A stretch of DNA of 64,000 nucleotides. Origin: Halichoerus grypus (Eukaryota > Chordata > Mammalia > Carnivora > Phocidae). The translations under genes and the position numbers were made by a program. Each line of letters starts with the position of its first letter. Positions within the stretch are counted from its first letter, which is position 1. This document shows, in pieces, positions 10,966 through 21,313 of the stretch. The notes beneath the pieces are model-generated. The model ran no database searches and was not told the DNA's origin. It saw nothing but the letters and a program-made list of their open reading frames with translations. The DNA lies in NCBI RefSeq assembly GCF_964656455.1, contig NC_135718.1, positions 150,518,762 through 150,582,761 of the forward strand, in the 5' to 3' direction.

Positions 10966-11299
10966 AATTGACATGGACTTAAACTGCAGTGTGAGGCATT
11001 GAAAAATTCTCTGATGAAGAGGGAAAGCTCAGGGGATTCTTCCCTGGATATTTTCCAATGGGGAAAAGCTCTATCAGGGAAGAATCACCCAGGATGCAGG
11101 GAAATGGAAAAAAAAAAAAAGGACTCCCAAATGACCTGGTCATCTCAAGGAGCCTGTAATGCAACCCATAGTCATAAAACAAAACAAAACAAAACACAAA
11201 AAAACAAGGGATATCCCATTTTCAAGTCCTCTGGGGGACCCACTCTCTGGTAAGGAAGCTACAGAGGAATCCCTTCCCTGAGCCTTAGGATTTAGGTTC

Positions 11300-11651
11300 C
11301 CCTGCCCATCTATCCCTCAGAGAAGTGTGTTTATGTCCCTCTTTCTGTCCCTCTCCCTCTCAACCCCCCCACCCCAGCATTCCAGCCCAGGGCAGGGGGA
11401 GGCCAGCAGACACAAAGCCCTCTGTGTATGGGGTGGTATGTGTCCCCCCCACCCCTCGACCCAGAGGACACAATGCCCCTTCTGCTCCCTGTGCTCTGCC
11501 CCCCTCCCCACCACCTCTTAACTGCACATGCCAGGCTGCAATTGGTTACTGGCTCAGGACAGCCCCCTCATACTGGCACCCCAGGGGATTTTAAGCAGAT
11601 TCCAGGAACACCCCGCTCAGTTACTTGTCCCCCACTCTCCCAACCCCGCAG
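11300..11651 (+). promoter_or_regulatory. MPZ: MPZ proximal promoter and 5' UTR
   Basis: An inverted CCAAT box (ATTGG, 11541-11545) and a weak TATA-like GGATTTTAAG at about 11586-11595 precede the ATG by 100 and 60 bp. This spacing suits a start site a few tens of bases upstream of the coding region. The area is pyrimidine-rich without a strong CpG island, as expected for a tissue-restricted promoter. The exact transcription start is not determined. Confidence 0.55.
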
Positions 11652-11681
11652 ATGCTCCGGGCTCTAGCCCCTGGCCCAGCT

Positions 11682-11748
11682 ATGGCTCCTGGGGCTCCTT
11701 CGTCCAGCCCCAGTCCTATCCTGGCTGCGCTGCTCTTCTCCTCTTTGG
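11682..11748 (+). CDS. MPZ: MPZ exon 1 (signal peptide)
   Basis: Encodes residues 1-22, most of the hydrophobic signal peptide, and ends in phase 1 before a GTAAGT donor at 11749. The alternative upstream in-frame ATG is at 11652. Confidence 0.96.
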
Positions 11749-13402
11749 GTAAGTGGAGCCGCCCCAGGCTGGGGGCCCTGGGGCTCAGGATGTCTCTCAG
11801 CAACCTTCTCACTGCCTTTGCTGCAGTCCTCACTGCAACCAAAGATTGAGCAGGAGCAGGAAGGTGATATTATACTCAGGGGGGTGGCGGAAATATATAT
11901 ATATATTTTGGAGGGACGCAATAAAGGTATTCTGTGAAGGGAGAAGGTAAAAGAGTGTAGAGAACTTCCCTGAGGTGGACCTGACTGGACCCAGACTGGA
12001 AAGTAGTAACATGGCCCCAGAGCCATGCTGAGGGCCTGGTGGGAAGCGGTGTTATCGCGTGGTAGGGAATAGGATCAGACACCTGGGTTCTGGTCCCTAC
12101 TCATTCCCTAGTAGTGTGTGAGGTACTTAACCTTAGTTTCCCTCAATAGAAAAGTCAGGGAATGTGATCTAAGGAAGGAGCCCAAGGTTTGTGGTTCCAA
12201 CTCCTCCAATCCTTTGTCTCTTGGTGCCTGCATTTCTCCCTGTGGATCCATTGTCTATTATGTGGGTGAGTGGAATAGAAGGGAGATTCTATGAGATTCT
12301 AAGATCTTGTCCATCTAAAGTTGTCTTCCTTCAAAAGTTAATCAACCCCTTCCTTACCCCATGGCAGATGTTGGGTGAGCAAGAGGAGGTCAAAGTAGGG
12401 TTATTCGAATGGATGCTTCCCTTCTCCAAACTGCCCCAAAGCCTAGTACCATAGATAAGCAGTAGGCAAACTGAGGGTGAGAGAGAACTGCTCAGAATAT
12501 CCAAGGTTCTCTGCTGTCAGCTCTTTGAGTCCTAAACCCAGAACCCATACTCTTCTGGGTGTTGTACCGGACTACTCTGGGACACCCAGAGAAAATGTTA
12601 AAGATAGGGAGTTAGAGACGGTTATAGTGAGGGAAATGGGGAGAGGCAGTCTTGGAGAATAAGGAAGAGAGTTCTGTCCCAGAACCTGTCCCACCCATAG
12701 AACCGTTGAGCAGAACTGAAGGGCAGTGGTGGATGTTAGAACAGGAGGAATAGAAGTTAGATCCAATGAATAACTTTCGTTGCTGCATTTGGGTTTCCCA
12801 AGAGAGCTCTAAGAAGTGAGTCACTGATATTGCATGCTGAGGTGGGAGATTTGAGACTATGGAGCAGGAGTGGGGGGGTTAAGGGGTAGGGGGTGGCATA
12901 AGCCCCCAACATTGGTCAGACAATGGGTCCCTGTTTGTTTGGTTGCTTCCTCCCCCTCCCATAGAACAAAAGGGTCTACAGTTGCCCCCACCCAGGGCCA
13001 GCCCACACACATAATCTCCCTGGAATGGCCTTCCTTGTGTGGGTGAGTCTTGGGAGTGGCACTGGGCCAGAATGGCCAAGAGGAGGGTGAGGAGGGTCAA
13101 ACCACAGAGGGCTCACATGCAGAGTCATCTGAGCTCTGGGCTCAGGGGTCTTCCTCTGTACCCAGCTTCCCCTGAGAGGGGTACAAGATCCTTCTCTCCC
13201 TGACCTCCCAGTCAATAGCAAGCTGTATGGCAACTAGGGATTCAGCAGTGAGGACAGTTGAGCCAGGAAAAAACATTCTTTAGTTATTTTCATTTTTTTG
13301 CAAGAAATTTGAGTTTGTGATGCTGTGAAATACTATACAGCTGTTAAAAATAAGATTGATCTATATGAATCAACATGGGAAGCTCCGATCGACCAACTGA
13401 TC

Positions 13403-13450
<48 letters not shown>

Positions 13451-15554
13451 CTATATAAATATTCTTAAGTGAAAAAAACCAAGTAGAATATGATGCAATG
13501 TATGTCAAAGGAAAAGAAAGATCCATAAAACAAAACTATTTCATATAAGCACATGTACATCTTGAGTTTGTTTAGTTTATATTACACTTGATACATAGAA
13601 AACGGTTATGCACTAAATTGATTAACAGTCAATTGGGAGAGGGGACTACAGGAAAGGAATTGGTTGGGGGGGTGTGTTAAGAGGAACTCTAGCTTTATCT
13701 CTATGGTTTGAATAGTTTATAAAAAGAATGCAAAATGTAGTACTGTATAACTTATAATAAATTTTATTTTTTATTTTTTTAACTTATAATAAATTTTAAA
13801 AACCTTAAAGCCTACATCTAAGGGGTGACTTGAGAGTTAAATACTGACCCAAAGGGAAAGTGAGACGTGGAGACAGAATCCAACTTCTGGAAGTCCTCAA
13901 GAGAGGTCTGTTACTGCTGATTTCATTTCCTTTAATGAACATGCTAAAGAGCTTGAACCAACAAAGTGTTCCCACCCAATTATTCAGTCAGCCCAGAGAG
14001 ATTTGGGCTTGAGAGTTGATCATTGCTTCCCCAGCTTTGCTATGGCCTCTGACTCAGCTCTTGACTTCCTATTGGTGTCACTTCCTCTATATGCCTCATT
14101 GAGCACACCTGTGCATCTGATTCCCCTCTCTGCTTGCAGTGCTCCCCCCAGCCCAGGCCATTGTGGTTTACACGGACAGGGAGGTCCACGGTGCTGTGGG
14201 CTCCCGGGTGACCCTGCACTGCTCCTTCTGGTCCAGCGAGTGGGTCTCAGATGACATCTCCTTTACCTGGCGCTACCAGCCCGAAGGGGGCCGTGATGCC
14301 ATCTCGGTGAGTGCCTGCCGGGGGGGGGGGGGTTCCCGGGATTGGATAACGAAAGGCTGGCTTTGAAGAACAATAGAAAAGAGCACTTGGGCAAAGGAGG
14401 GGAAATCGTTTAGGAGCCATAACCCTAAGTTTGGCAAGGTAAGCGGCAATCTGACTAGGGCCTATCTACACTCTCTCCCCACCCCCAACTACCCTCTCCA
14501 GCTCAGGATCCCTTACCCTGAGGCTACACTCACATACTTCTCCTCATTCCTCATAGATCTTCCACTACGCAAAGGGACAACCCTACATTGACGAGGTGGG
14601 GACCTTCAAAGAGCGCATCCAGTGGGTAGGGGACCCTCGCTGGAAGGATGGCTCTATTGTCATACACAACCTGGACTACAGTGACAATGGCACCTTCACC
14701 TGTGACGTCAAAAACCCACCAGACATAGTGGGCAAGACTTCTCAGGTCACACTCTACGTCTTTGAAAAAGGTGTGAGGGGGTCTGGGAATACGCAATGGG
14801 GTGGGTATCGAGGAGGACTGGGGGGCTGGGGGAAGGGGCAAAATGCCTGGGCGATTGTCCTTCAGGCTCTGGGAGGGTGGGCGGAAGGCAGCCTTGGCTG
14901 AGAGCTGTACATCCCCAACAGCAGGCGACAGGTGTGGGGCTAAGACCCAAAGGGGCATGACCCTGCTCACTCCTTTACTTCTTTTCCCTCCCCTCCTAGT
15001 GCCAACCAGGTACGGGATAGTCCTGGGAGCCGTGATCGGGGGAGTCATAGGGGTCGTGCTGTTGGTACTCCTGCTTTTCTATGGGATTCGGTTCTGCTGG
15101 CTACGCAGACAGGCGGCCCTGCAGAGGAGGCTCAGGTAAGGGGAGCCTGTTGCCCATCTGGACAGAGACACTCCAGTGGGGGTGGGGGGGCAAAAGGAAG
15201 AGGAGGCTGTAGCTGCCCTGGAGGGGGCTCCGGCCTGGAGGGGGGCAAACCGACAGCAACCCCTTTCCCTGCAGTGCCATGGAGAAGGGGAAATTGCATA
15301 AGGCCGCGAAAGACTCGTCGAAGCGTGGCCGGCAGGTGAGTGGGAGCTGGGGCCTGGCCGAGCTGGGGCGCTGCGGGGCAGCAGTGAGGGGTGGGGTGGG
15401 AGGAGTCAGGCCCCAGCAGACCCGGCCGCTGACGCGCGACCCCTCCCTGCAGACGCCAGTGCTGTATGCCATGCTGGATCACAGCAGAAGCACCAAGGCG
15501 GCCAGTGAAAAGAAGTCCAAGGGGCTGGGGGAGTCTCGCAAGGATAAGAAATAG
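11682..15554 (+). CDS. MPZ: MPZ, myelin protein zero (complete)
   Basis: MPZ is the major adhesive glycoprotein of peripheral myelin; its Ig domain holds apposed Schwann-cell membranes together. CDS = join(11682-11748, 14140-14306, 14557-14770, 15000-15135, 15275-15335, 15453-15554): 747 nt, 248 aa plus stop, the canonical mammalian length. All exon sizes (67, 167, 214, 136, 61, 102) and phases match those recalled for human MPZ. The protein has a signal peptide (1-29), an Ig-V domain with Cys50 and Cys127, an N-glycosylation site at Asn122 (NGT), a transmembrane helix at about 154-179, juxtamembrane Cys182 and a basic tail with an RSTK motif at 227-230. An in-frame ATG 30 nt upstream would add ten residues in weak context; the chosen ATG has G at -3 and +4. 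A readthrough extension follows the stop. No damage is seen. Confidence 0.98.
12890..13060 (+). promoter_or_regulatory. MPZ: Candidate SOX10/EGR2 enhancer in MPZ intron 1
   Basis: A compact motif cluster: AACATTGG and ACAATGGG, facing SOX-type half-sites around 12908-12925; AACAAAAGG at about 12965; and EGR-like GCCCCCACCC near 12983 and GTGTGGGTG near 13037. An intron 1 element of Mpz bound by EGR2 and SOX10 is established in rodents. That this block is its orthologue is inferred from motif content and position. Confidence 0.5.
13268..13800 (+). mobile_element. L1M-type 3' end in MPZ intron 1
   Basis: 'ACTATACAGCTGTTAAAAAT', 'TGAATCAACATGGGAAG' and a polyadenylation-like end resemble old L1 3' UTR. 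It contains the (GATA)n array and a short direct repeat (AACTTATAATAAATTTTA at about 13749 and 13781). Confidence 0.55.
13398..13451 (+). repeat. (GATA)n microsatellite
   Basis: About twelve GATA units in an L1 fragment within MPZ intron 1. Confidence 0.95.
14140..14306 (+). CDS. MPZ: MPZ exon 2 (Ig domain, N-terminal half)
   Basis: Encodes residues 23-78: the signal cleavage region (AQA|IVV) and the first Ig strands with Cys50. TGCTTGCAG acceptor and GTGAGT donor. Confidence 0.97.
14557..14770 (+). CDS. MPZ: MPZ exon 3 (Ig domain, C-terminal half)
   Basis: Encodes residues 79-149 plus one base. It contains the YSDNGTFTC motif with the glycosylated Asn122 and disulphide Cys127. Acceptor TCATAG, donor GTGTGA. 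Confidence 0.97.
15000..15135 (+). CDS. MPZ: MPZ exon 4 (transmembrane segment)
   Basis: Encodes residues 150-194: the glycine/valine/leucine-rich membrane helix, then FCWLRRQAALQRR with Cys182, the acylation site known in the family. Acceptor CTCCTAG, donor GTAAGG. Confidence 0.97.
15275..15335 (+). CDS. MPZ: MPZ exon 5 (cytoplasmic)
   Basis: Encodes residues 195-215 of the basic cytoplasmic tail (SAMEKGKLHKAAKDSSKRGR). The acceptor is CCTGCAG and the donor is GTGAGT. Confidence 0.96.
15453..15554 (+). CDS. MPZ: MPZ exon 6, coding part
   Basis: Encodes residues 216-248, TPVLYAMLDHSRSTK to GESRKDKK, ending in TAG at 15552-15554. The RSTK motif, a PKC target known to be needed for adhesion, is intact. 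Confidence 0.97.
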   Translation, partial: TPVLYAMLDHSRSTKAASEKKSKGLGESRKDKK

Positions 15555-15746
15555 CGGTTAGCGGGCCGGGCGGGGGGTCGGGGGACAGGTCCGGAGTCCA
15601 CCAAAGGTTCTCAGGTGGTGGTCATTGAGATGGAGCTACGGAAGGATGAGCAGAGCTCGGAACTCCGGCCTGCGGTCAAGTCCCCCAGCAGAACCAGCCT
15701 CAAGAACGCCCTCAAGAACATGATGGGCCTGGACTCAGACAAGTGA
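15555..15746 (+). CDS. MPZ: L-MPZ C-terminal extension (stop-codon readthrough frame)
   Basis: Directly after the TAG the same frame stays open for exactly 63 codons and ends in TGA at 15744-15746. The extension begins RLAGRAGG, contains VVVIEMELRKDEQSSELRPA and ends NALKNMMGLDSDK, as I recall for human L-MPZ. The TAG is followed by CGG. L-MPZ is an established minor isoform of peripheral myelin made by translational readthrough. In-frame conservation, length and peptide-like composition argue that this is not ordinary 3' UTR. Confidence 0.9.
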   Translation, partial: RLAGRAGGRGTGPESTKGSQVVVIEMELRKDEQSSELRPAVKSPSRTSLKNALKNMMGLDSDK

Positions 15747-16700
15747 CCACCCCCCGGGCCCTGCCAGAGCAGGGGAACCTGGGCTCCTCTTAGCCCCTGT
15801 CTAGGTGCTTTCCTCCTTAGCTCCCCAGCCCCCGCCCTGCCCTCAGCAGCCTTTGAGATGTAAGTTTCATTCCAAACTTCATTCCCCCCCCCCCCCCCCC
15901 CCCGCACTTCCTATTTTCCCCCACCTTCCTTCCCCGGCTTGCTGGGAGCCCAGGGCCTGACCCTACCCTTCACCAGCCCCAAGGACTGTGTGTTTGGTGC
16001 CTGTCCCTCCGGCACCGAGAAGAAAGGGACCTTGATACCCTGTGCCTCAACCCCAGGCCACCTGGCCTTTCCATCCCTTGCACCACCCAGTGTGTCCCTC
16101 CCTCTGGCTTTCCTTTCTGACCCTCCCTCCCCTCCATCAGGTGGCCCAGCTCCATACTGTGTCCTCCCAGCTAGCTAACATCCAGATCGTCCAGATCAGA
16201 CTCTCCTTCAGGGTTTATTTAGGTTGTTAGTTATTTTTTATTTTTTAATCCATTCTTTTTTGTTTGTTTGCCTGTACCCTCCCCCCATGACTGAGTACCA
16301 ATGACGTCATGTGGTTTTTGCAATTCCCCACTCCCCATTATATCCTTAATGGAGAGCCAGCCCAAGCAGAGGGGCCCCTGATGCTCAGTCCTCAACTACA
16401 GGATTGGTGCCCCTGACCACTTTGGAGCACTGTTCTGGGACTCAAGGTCATGGGGAAGGAGAGACAGAGAGAGGCAAAGAATCCTCACAGGTCAGAGGAT
16501 TGAAGAGGGGCCAAATAACCCTTAAGAAATGGCTTTTAAACAACCAAAGAGAAAGGAGAAACAAATGGGAAATGGGGGGGGAGGGGAGAGGCTGCACTCC
16601 CAGCCATAGGGGATTGTTAGGATTTTTCTACATTCTGTATATTTCTTCACAAACTCCCAGTGTCCTTAAATGTTTAATAAACACTGACATTTCCAGAAGT
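15747..16700 (+). other. MPZ: MPZ 3' untranslated region with poly(A) signal
   Basis: An AATAAA hexamer lies at 16676-16681, followed by ACACTGACATTTCC, so cleavage is expected near 16700. The UTR carries an uninterrupted run of 20 C at 15884-15903. Confidence 0.8.
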
Positions 16701-16879
16701 TCTGCCTCCATCTCCAATTTCCTCATTCTCCTGGGAATATCCCCGCCCCTTATTCCATCCCCAGCCTCCTACCTTCTCCCATCCTTTCCCTCTCCCACTC
16801 TTCTTCCTCATCTACTGGTTTCAGTTAAGAATTTGGCTTTATGGTATGGACTTCCATAGTAGAGTGGAAAAAAACTCTG

Positions 16880-17170
16880 AAATCAGCTGACAAGACACAT
16901 TCAACAAATACCCAGTGAGCTTACATTATGTGCTATTACACGGGTTAAAACACGGACTCCCTCTTTGCCAGGATCTTAATTTTGAAAATATGTCAGCCAA
17001 TCACTAGCTGTGTGGCCCATGGCTAGTTCTTTGATTTTGGTAAGTCTGTTTCTGCATTAGTAAATTCAGATGATACCTGCCCTGCTTAATTCCCTGGATT
17101 TTTATGAGAACCACATGAGATCCTGTATACAGAAACCTTTGTAAACTATAAACTGATGTGCAATGAAGAT
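16880..17170 (+). mobile_element. MIR (probable)
   Basis: 'ACTAGCTGTGTGGCCCATGG', a CTGTTTCTGCATTAGTAAATTCAGATGATACC-like core and a 'GAACCACATGAGAT' end follow MIR order. It lies about 0.2 kb downstream of MPZ. Confidence 0.55.
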
Positions 17171-17504
17171 ATTAGGGATCAGTCCTTTAGAGATGTTTCT
17201 ATATCCTGCCTAAAGGATTACACTTTACAAACTAGCATAAATCCCAGACCTATAAACACACACACATACAACTGTAGTTGGTTCACTATCTGAGCTATGC
17301 TCTTAATAAATCATTACCTAGGTTGTTGGTATGCTAATTTAGGTACACCATTAATATCCTGAAATACTTAGATGATTGTGGAAAGACGTATATATATATC
17401 ATTTTCCCTGGGGGGTTCGGGGGGGGTCACTGATGGCAAAAAACAAGACTCCCACAAGTCATCTCTTCACCTTATTAAGAGGTTAAAGATAAGATTTTAT
17501 TAAT

Positions 17505-17917
17505 TTTTTAAAAGATTTTATTTATTTATTTGACAGAGACACAGCGAGAGAGGGAACACAAGCAGGGGGAGTGGGAGAGGGAGAAGCAGGATTCCCGCGG
17601 AGCAGGGAGCCCGATGCGGGGCTCAATCCCAGGACCTTGAGATCATGACCCGAGCAGAAAGCAGACGCTTAACGACTGAGCCACCCAGGCGCCCCAAGAT
17701 TTTATTTTTTTTAAATATTTTATTTACCTGAGAGAGTGAGAGAGAGAGAGATCACAAGCAGGGGGGAGGGGTAGAAGGAGAAGCAGCCCCCCGCCCCCCC
17801 CCCCCCCCCCCCCCGCTGAGCAGGGAGCCCCCGATGCCACCGACCCAATCCCAGGACCCTGGGATCAGGACCTGAGCTGAAGGTAGACGCTTAACCGACT
17901 GAGCCACCCAGGTGCCC
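17505..17917 (-). mobile_element. Composite of two antisense SINECs
   Basis: Two complete antisense elements, 17505-17694 and 17697-17917, lie in tandem. They share a single flanking 16-bp duplication at 17484-17499 and 17918-17933. The second carries a long C-run near 17788-17813. Confidence 0.9.
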
Positions 17918-18064
17918 TAAAGATAAGATTTTAAACACCAGTTTTGCCAAAGACCAGAGTGCTTTCATTTACTTCAAGAGGTGTCTTCCACTTTCTTAAA
18001 AAGAAAAATTAAAAAAAGAAAAAAGAAAAATTAACCCAAATTCATTTTAATATAAAGGCTAATA

Positions 18065-18595
18065 GATTCCACTGGGTAAATGCAAATCAAAACTACAATG
18101 AGCTACCGCTTCACCCCCATTAGGATGGCTACTATCAAAAAACAAAACAAGGATGTAGAAAAATTAGAACCCTGTACTCTCTTGGTGGGAATGTAAAAAT
18201 GGCACAGCCCCCCGTGGAAAGCAATATGGAAGCTCCTCAAAAAATTTAATATAGAATTACCATATCATTCAGCAGTCTACTTTTGGATGTATACCCAAAA
18301 CAATAGAAAGCAAGATCTTAAGAGATATTTGTACACCCCCGTTCAGAGCAGTATTATGCACAATAATTAAAATGTGGAAGCAACCCAAATGTTCATCAAT
18401 GGATGATTGACTATTATTCAGAAAGAAAGGAAATTCTGACTTATGCTACAACATGAATGAACTTGAGAAAACTATGCCATGTAAAATAAGCCAGTCACAA
18501 AAAGACAAATACTATATGATTCCACTTATATGATGTACTTAGAGTAGTCACATCACAGAGACAGAAAGTAGAATGGTGGTTTCCAGGGGCTGGGG
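18065..18595 (+). mobile_element. L1 3' fragment
   Basis: 'TGCAAATCAAAACTACAATG', 'TTAGGATGGCTACTATCAAA' and 'CCAAATGTTCATCAATGGATG' are characteristic of the 3' part of mammalian L1. It lies between MPZ and PCP4L1. Confidence 0.85.
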
Positions 18596-18599
18596 GGGG

Positions 18600-18735
18600 G
18601 GAAGACACTTAACTGACTGAGCCACCCAGGAGCCTCCCCCCACCCTTTTTAAAAGATTTTATTTATTTATTTATTTATTTGAGAGAGACAGAGAACATAG
18701 ATTACTTAAAAATAAAATCTTAAAAAAAAAAGTAG
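18600..18735 (-). mobile_element. Truncated and rearranged SINEC pieces
   Basis: An antisense 5' end (18603-18636) is followed by an antisense tail (18648-18695) that runs directly into a sense-orientation tail (about 18700-18731). The fragments do not form an intact element. Confidence 0.7.
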
Positions 18736-19228
18736 AGATTGAAACAACCTAGAAGACATCTTTTGTTTGTCCCACATGATGTGTATTTGTTTATTTAAAT
18801 TAAAGCTACATTTGATTGTCACAGGGCAGCAATCATCTTAAGCTGAATATTGTTCCCCCGTCCAGGTGAGACCTGCATTCTCACTACTCATTTCCTTACC
18901 TGCCTGACCACTCTTAATGTATGAATTTGCTACCCTGCCTTAAAACATCCAAGAAATTGGACAAATATTTATGGGTGGGAGTGAGGTTGGGGTAGGGAGG
19001 CTACGGTCAGACTACACACACAGAGCTCTCACAGCTCCTCAACCAGACCACAAGTCATGGTGCTCATCTCTGGCTACACTGTTTACTCCTCAAACCCAGT
19101 CATAGTCCCACTGAATACTCTGTTACCTAAAGACTACATTGTGAAGTTAATGTCTAACAACTTCTATGATAACATAAATATGAGAAGAAAGAGATGAATA
19201 AAATGCTTAACTTAGACAAATAAACATA
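18736..19228. other. Intergenic, no gene seen
   Basis: No recognised repeat or exon. Confidence 0.35.
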
Positions 19229-19575
19229 TCTAAAACAAACAAATAGAAAATATGTCAATTCAGTCTTTGTTTCTGTGATTGGTCAAGAAGCCAGAGGGGC
19301 GCCTGCGTGGCTCTGTCGTTACGCGTCTGCCTTCAGCTCAGGTCATGATCTCAGGGTCCTGGGATCGAGCCCCGCATCGGGCTCCCTGCTCAGCGGGGAG
19401 CCTGCTTCTCCCTCTCCCGCTCCCCCTGCTTGTGTTCCCTCTCTCGCTGTGTGTCTGTCAAATAAATAAATAAAATCTTTAAAAAAGAAAAAAAGAAGCC
19501 ATAATTGTTTGTCTAAAACAAGCAAATAGAAAATATGTCAATTCAGTCCTTGTTTCTGTAATTGGACAAGAAGCC
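19229..19575 (+). repeat. 64-bp direct duplication split by a SINE
   Basis: 19229-19292 and 19512-19575 differ at only about four positions. The intervening DNA is a SINEC plus about 18 bp that belongs to the first unit. Confidence 0.85.
19296..19493 (+). mobile_element. SINEC
   Basis: Full-length element with a GGGGCGCCTGCGTGGCTCTG head, inserted in the first copy of the 64-bp duplication. Short target duplication AAGAAGCCA. Confidence 0.92.
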
Positions 19576-21089
19576 ATAATTGATATTTAGGAACTGCTTC
19601 CACTACTCATTCTGTATTTCCCCTGCCCTTAGCCAGAATCTCAGATAGTCAAGGTTCTTTACCTGGTAAAGTGACCCAAACTTCATTTCTGACTCAAGGT
19701 CTGAGTTCTCAATTGCCCCGCCTTTTTTTGGTGCTACATGTTTCTATTACCATTTACTATAAGGCATGGAAGTACTAAGTGGTGCCCAGAGAATCCCCTG
19801 GGTTCCAGAAATAGCTCTCCAATCCCAGTGTGCACCAGCAGCCCAAATTTCTTCTAGGTTATCAGGATCAATCACACCAGCCAGCTGAGTAATCCTTGAA
19901 CCTCTTGGTTCCCAGATGACCAAGTGATAGTCTCATCTTCCAGTTCAATGGAACAACTGTGTTCGCTGGTAGAAACATTCTCCCTCTGGGAAATAAGTCC
20001 TTCAAACCAGCAGAGCTCAAAGTTGCTGAGAGAAACAAAAATTCTGTGAGGGGGTTATTAGGTGTAATAGTGAAAGAGCCACGCTACTTCCACCCCATGA
20101 CATCTGAATCCTATACTCTGGCTGTGGGGAAGACGACACCATATAATGGTCTCTGATTCAAAGCATCTATTGGCATCGGTAAGACAGAGCTCCGTTCTTC
20201 CAGTGTTGTCTCCCAACTGTTGCTGTGAGTCTTCAGTAAGCCCTTCCATGTTTCAAATAGGCATCTGCTTCTAGGTGATGGAGTATATGGTAAGACCACT
20301 TAATTCCATGAGCACAAGCCCATTATTGCACTTTCTTTTCTATGAAGTAAGTTCCTTGATTAGACAGAATGCTATAGGGAATGCTACAACTATGGGTAAG
20401 GCATTCTGTGAATCCACCAAAGGTGGTGCTGGCAAAGTATTATGAGCAAAGAAGGCAAATCCATGTCCAGAATATGACTGTTCCAGGGAGGACAAATCTA
20501 TACACCCCCTGTGATGAAAGAGGTCCAATATAATTAACCTGCCATCAGATGTCTGGCTGGTTCTCCCAGGGAATAGTACATATCAGGGACTCAGTGTTGG
20601 GCTCTGCTGCTGAGATGTTAGCATTCAGCAATTGTATTAACCAGATCGGCCTTGATGAGAAATCTATGTTGTTGAGCTCATTCACAGCCTCCAGGCCTAC
20701 CAACATGACCACTTGGTTCAAGAGACCATTGAGCAAGCACTGGGGTGAACAGGGAAAGAGGCCTTTGGTGGGCATTCACCATCTGAGCCCATTCTCAGCA
20801 TTTTGTTCACACATCTCTTCCCCAGACTTCCTTGCCACCAGTCTTCCAATCTTGTTCTTTCTGGTCTCTGACCATCCAGCCAAACCGTTAGTAACTGCCC
20901 TTGAAGCAGGGTAGATCTGTACGTCTGGCCATTTCTCACTCCAAAGAGTAGACAACCAAATGTACTACCCACTAAGACTAGTCTTTTTCCTTCAATGAGA
21001 GAAGTTTCCTTCACCATTGTCCTTCAGTGTCACTCCTGAGGGAGCCATAATGCTATAGCTTTTCACTTTTGAAGTTTGTTTATTGATTC

Positions 21090-21208
21090 ATTTAAAAAGA
21101 ATTTTTTTTAAGTAGGCTCCACACTGGGCTTGAACTCATAACCCTGAGATCAAGACCTGAGCTGAGATCAAGAGTCTGACACTTAACTGACTGAGCCACC
21201 CAGGTGCC
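21090..21208 (-). mobile_element. SINEC fragment, antisense
   Basis: Short tRNA-type body ending GAGCCACCCAGGTGCCCC, inserted in the ERV-L remnant. Confidence 0.88.
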
Positions 21209-21313
21209 CCTATTTATTTTTTTTAGTAATCTTTGCACCCAATGTGGGGCTTGAACTCACAACCCCAAGATCAAGAGTCACATGCTATTCCGATTGAGAC
21301 AGCCAGGTCCCCC
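21209..21313 (-). mobile_element. Older SINEC fragment, antisense
   Basis: A diverged copy ending 'GAGACAGCCAGGTCCCC', directly abutting the preceding fragment. Confidence 0.8.

Larger units (their letters stand above)
11749..14139 (+). other. MPZ: MPZ intron 1
   Basis: The 2.4 kb intron contains a decayed MIR (about 12070-12160), a candidate Schwann-cell enhancer (about 12890-13060), an old L1 3' end and a (GATA)n array. Boundaries are GTAAGT...TGCAG. Confidence 0.85.

Noticed and set aside
14551..15048. 165-codon minus-strand frame across MPZ exons 3-4
   Set aside because: It is the antisense shadow of MPZ coding exons.
16404..16859. 151-codon plus-strand frame
   Set aside because: It begins inside the MPZ 3' UTR and runs past the poly(A) signal at 16676. 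No homology or domain.
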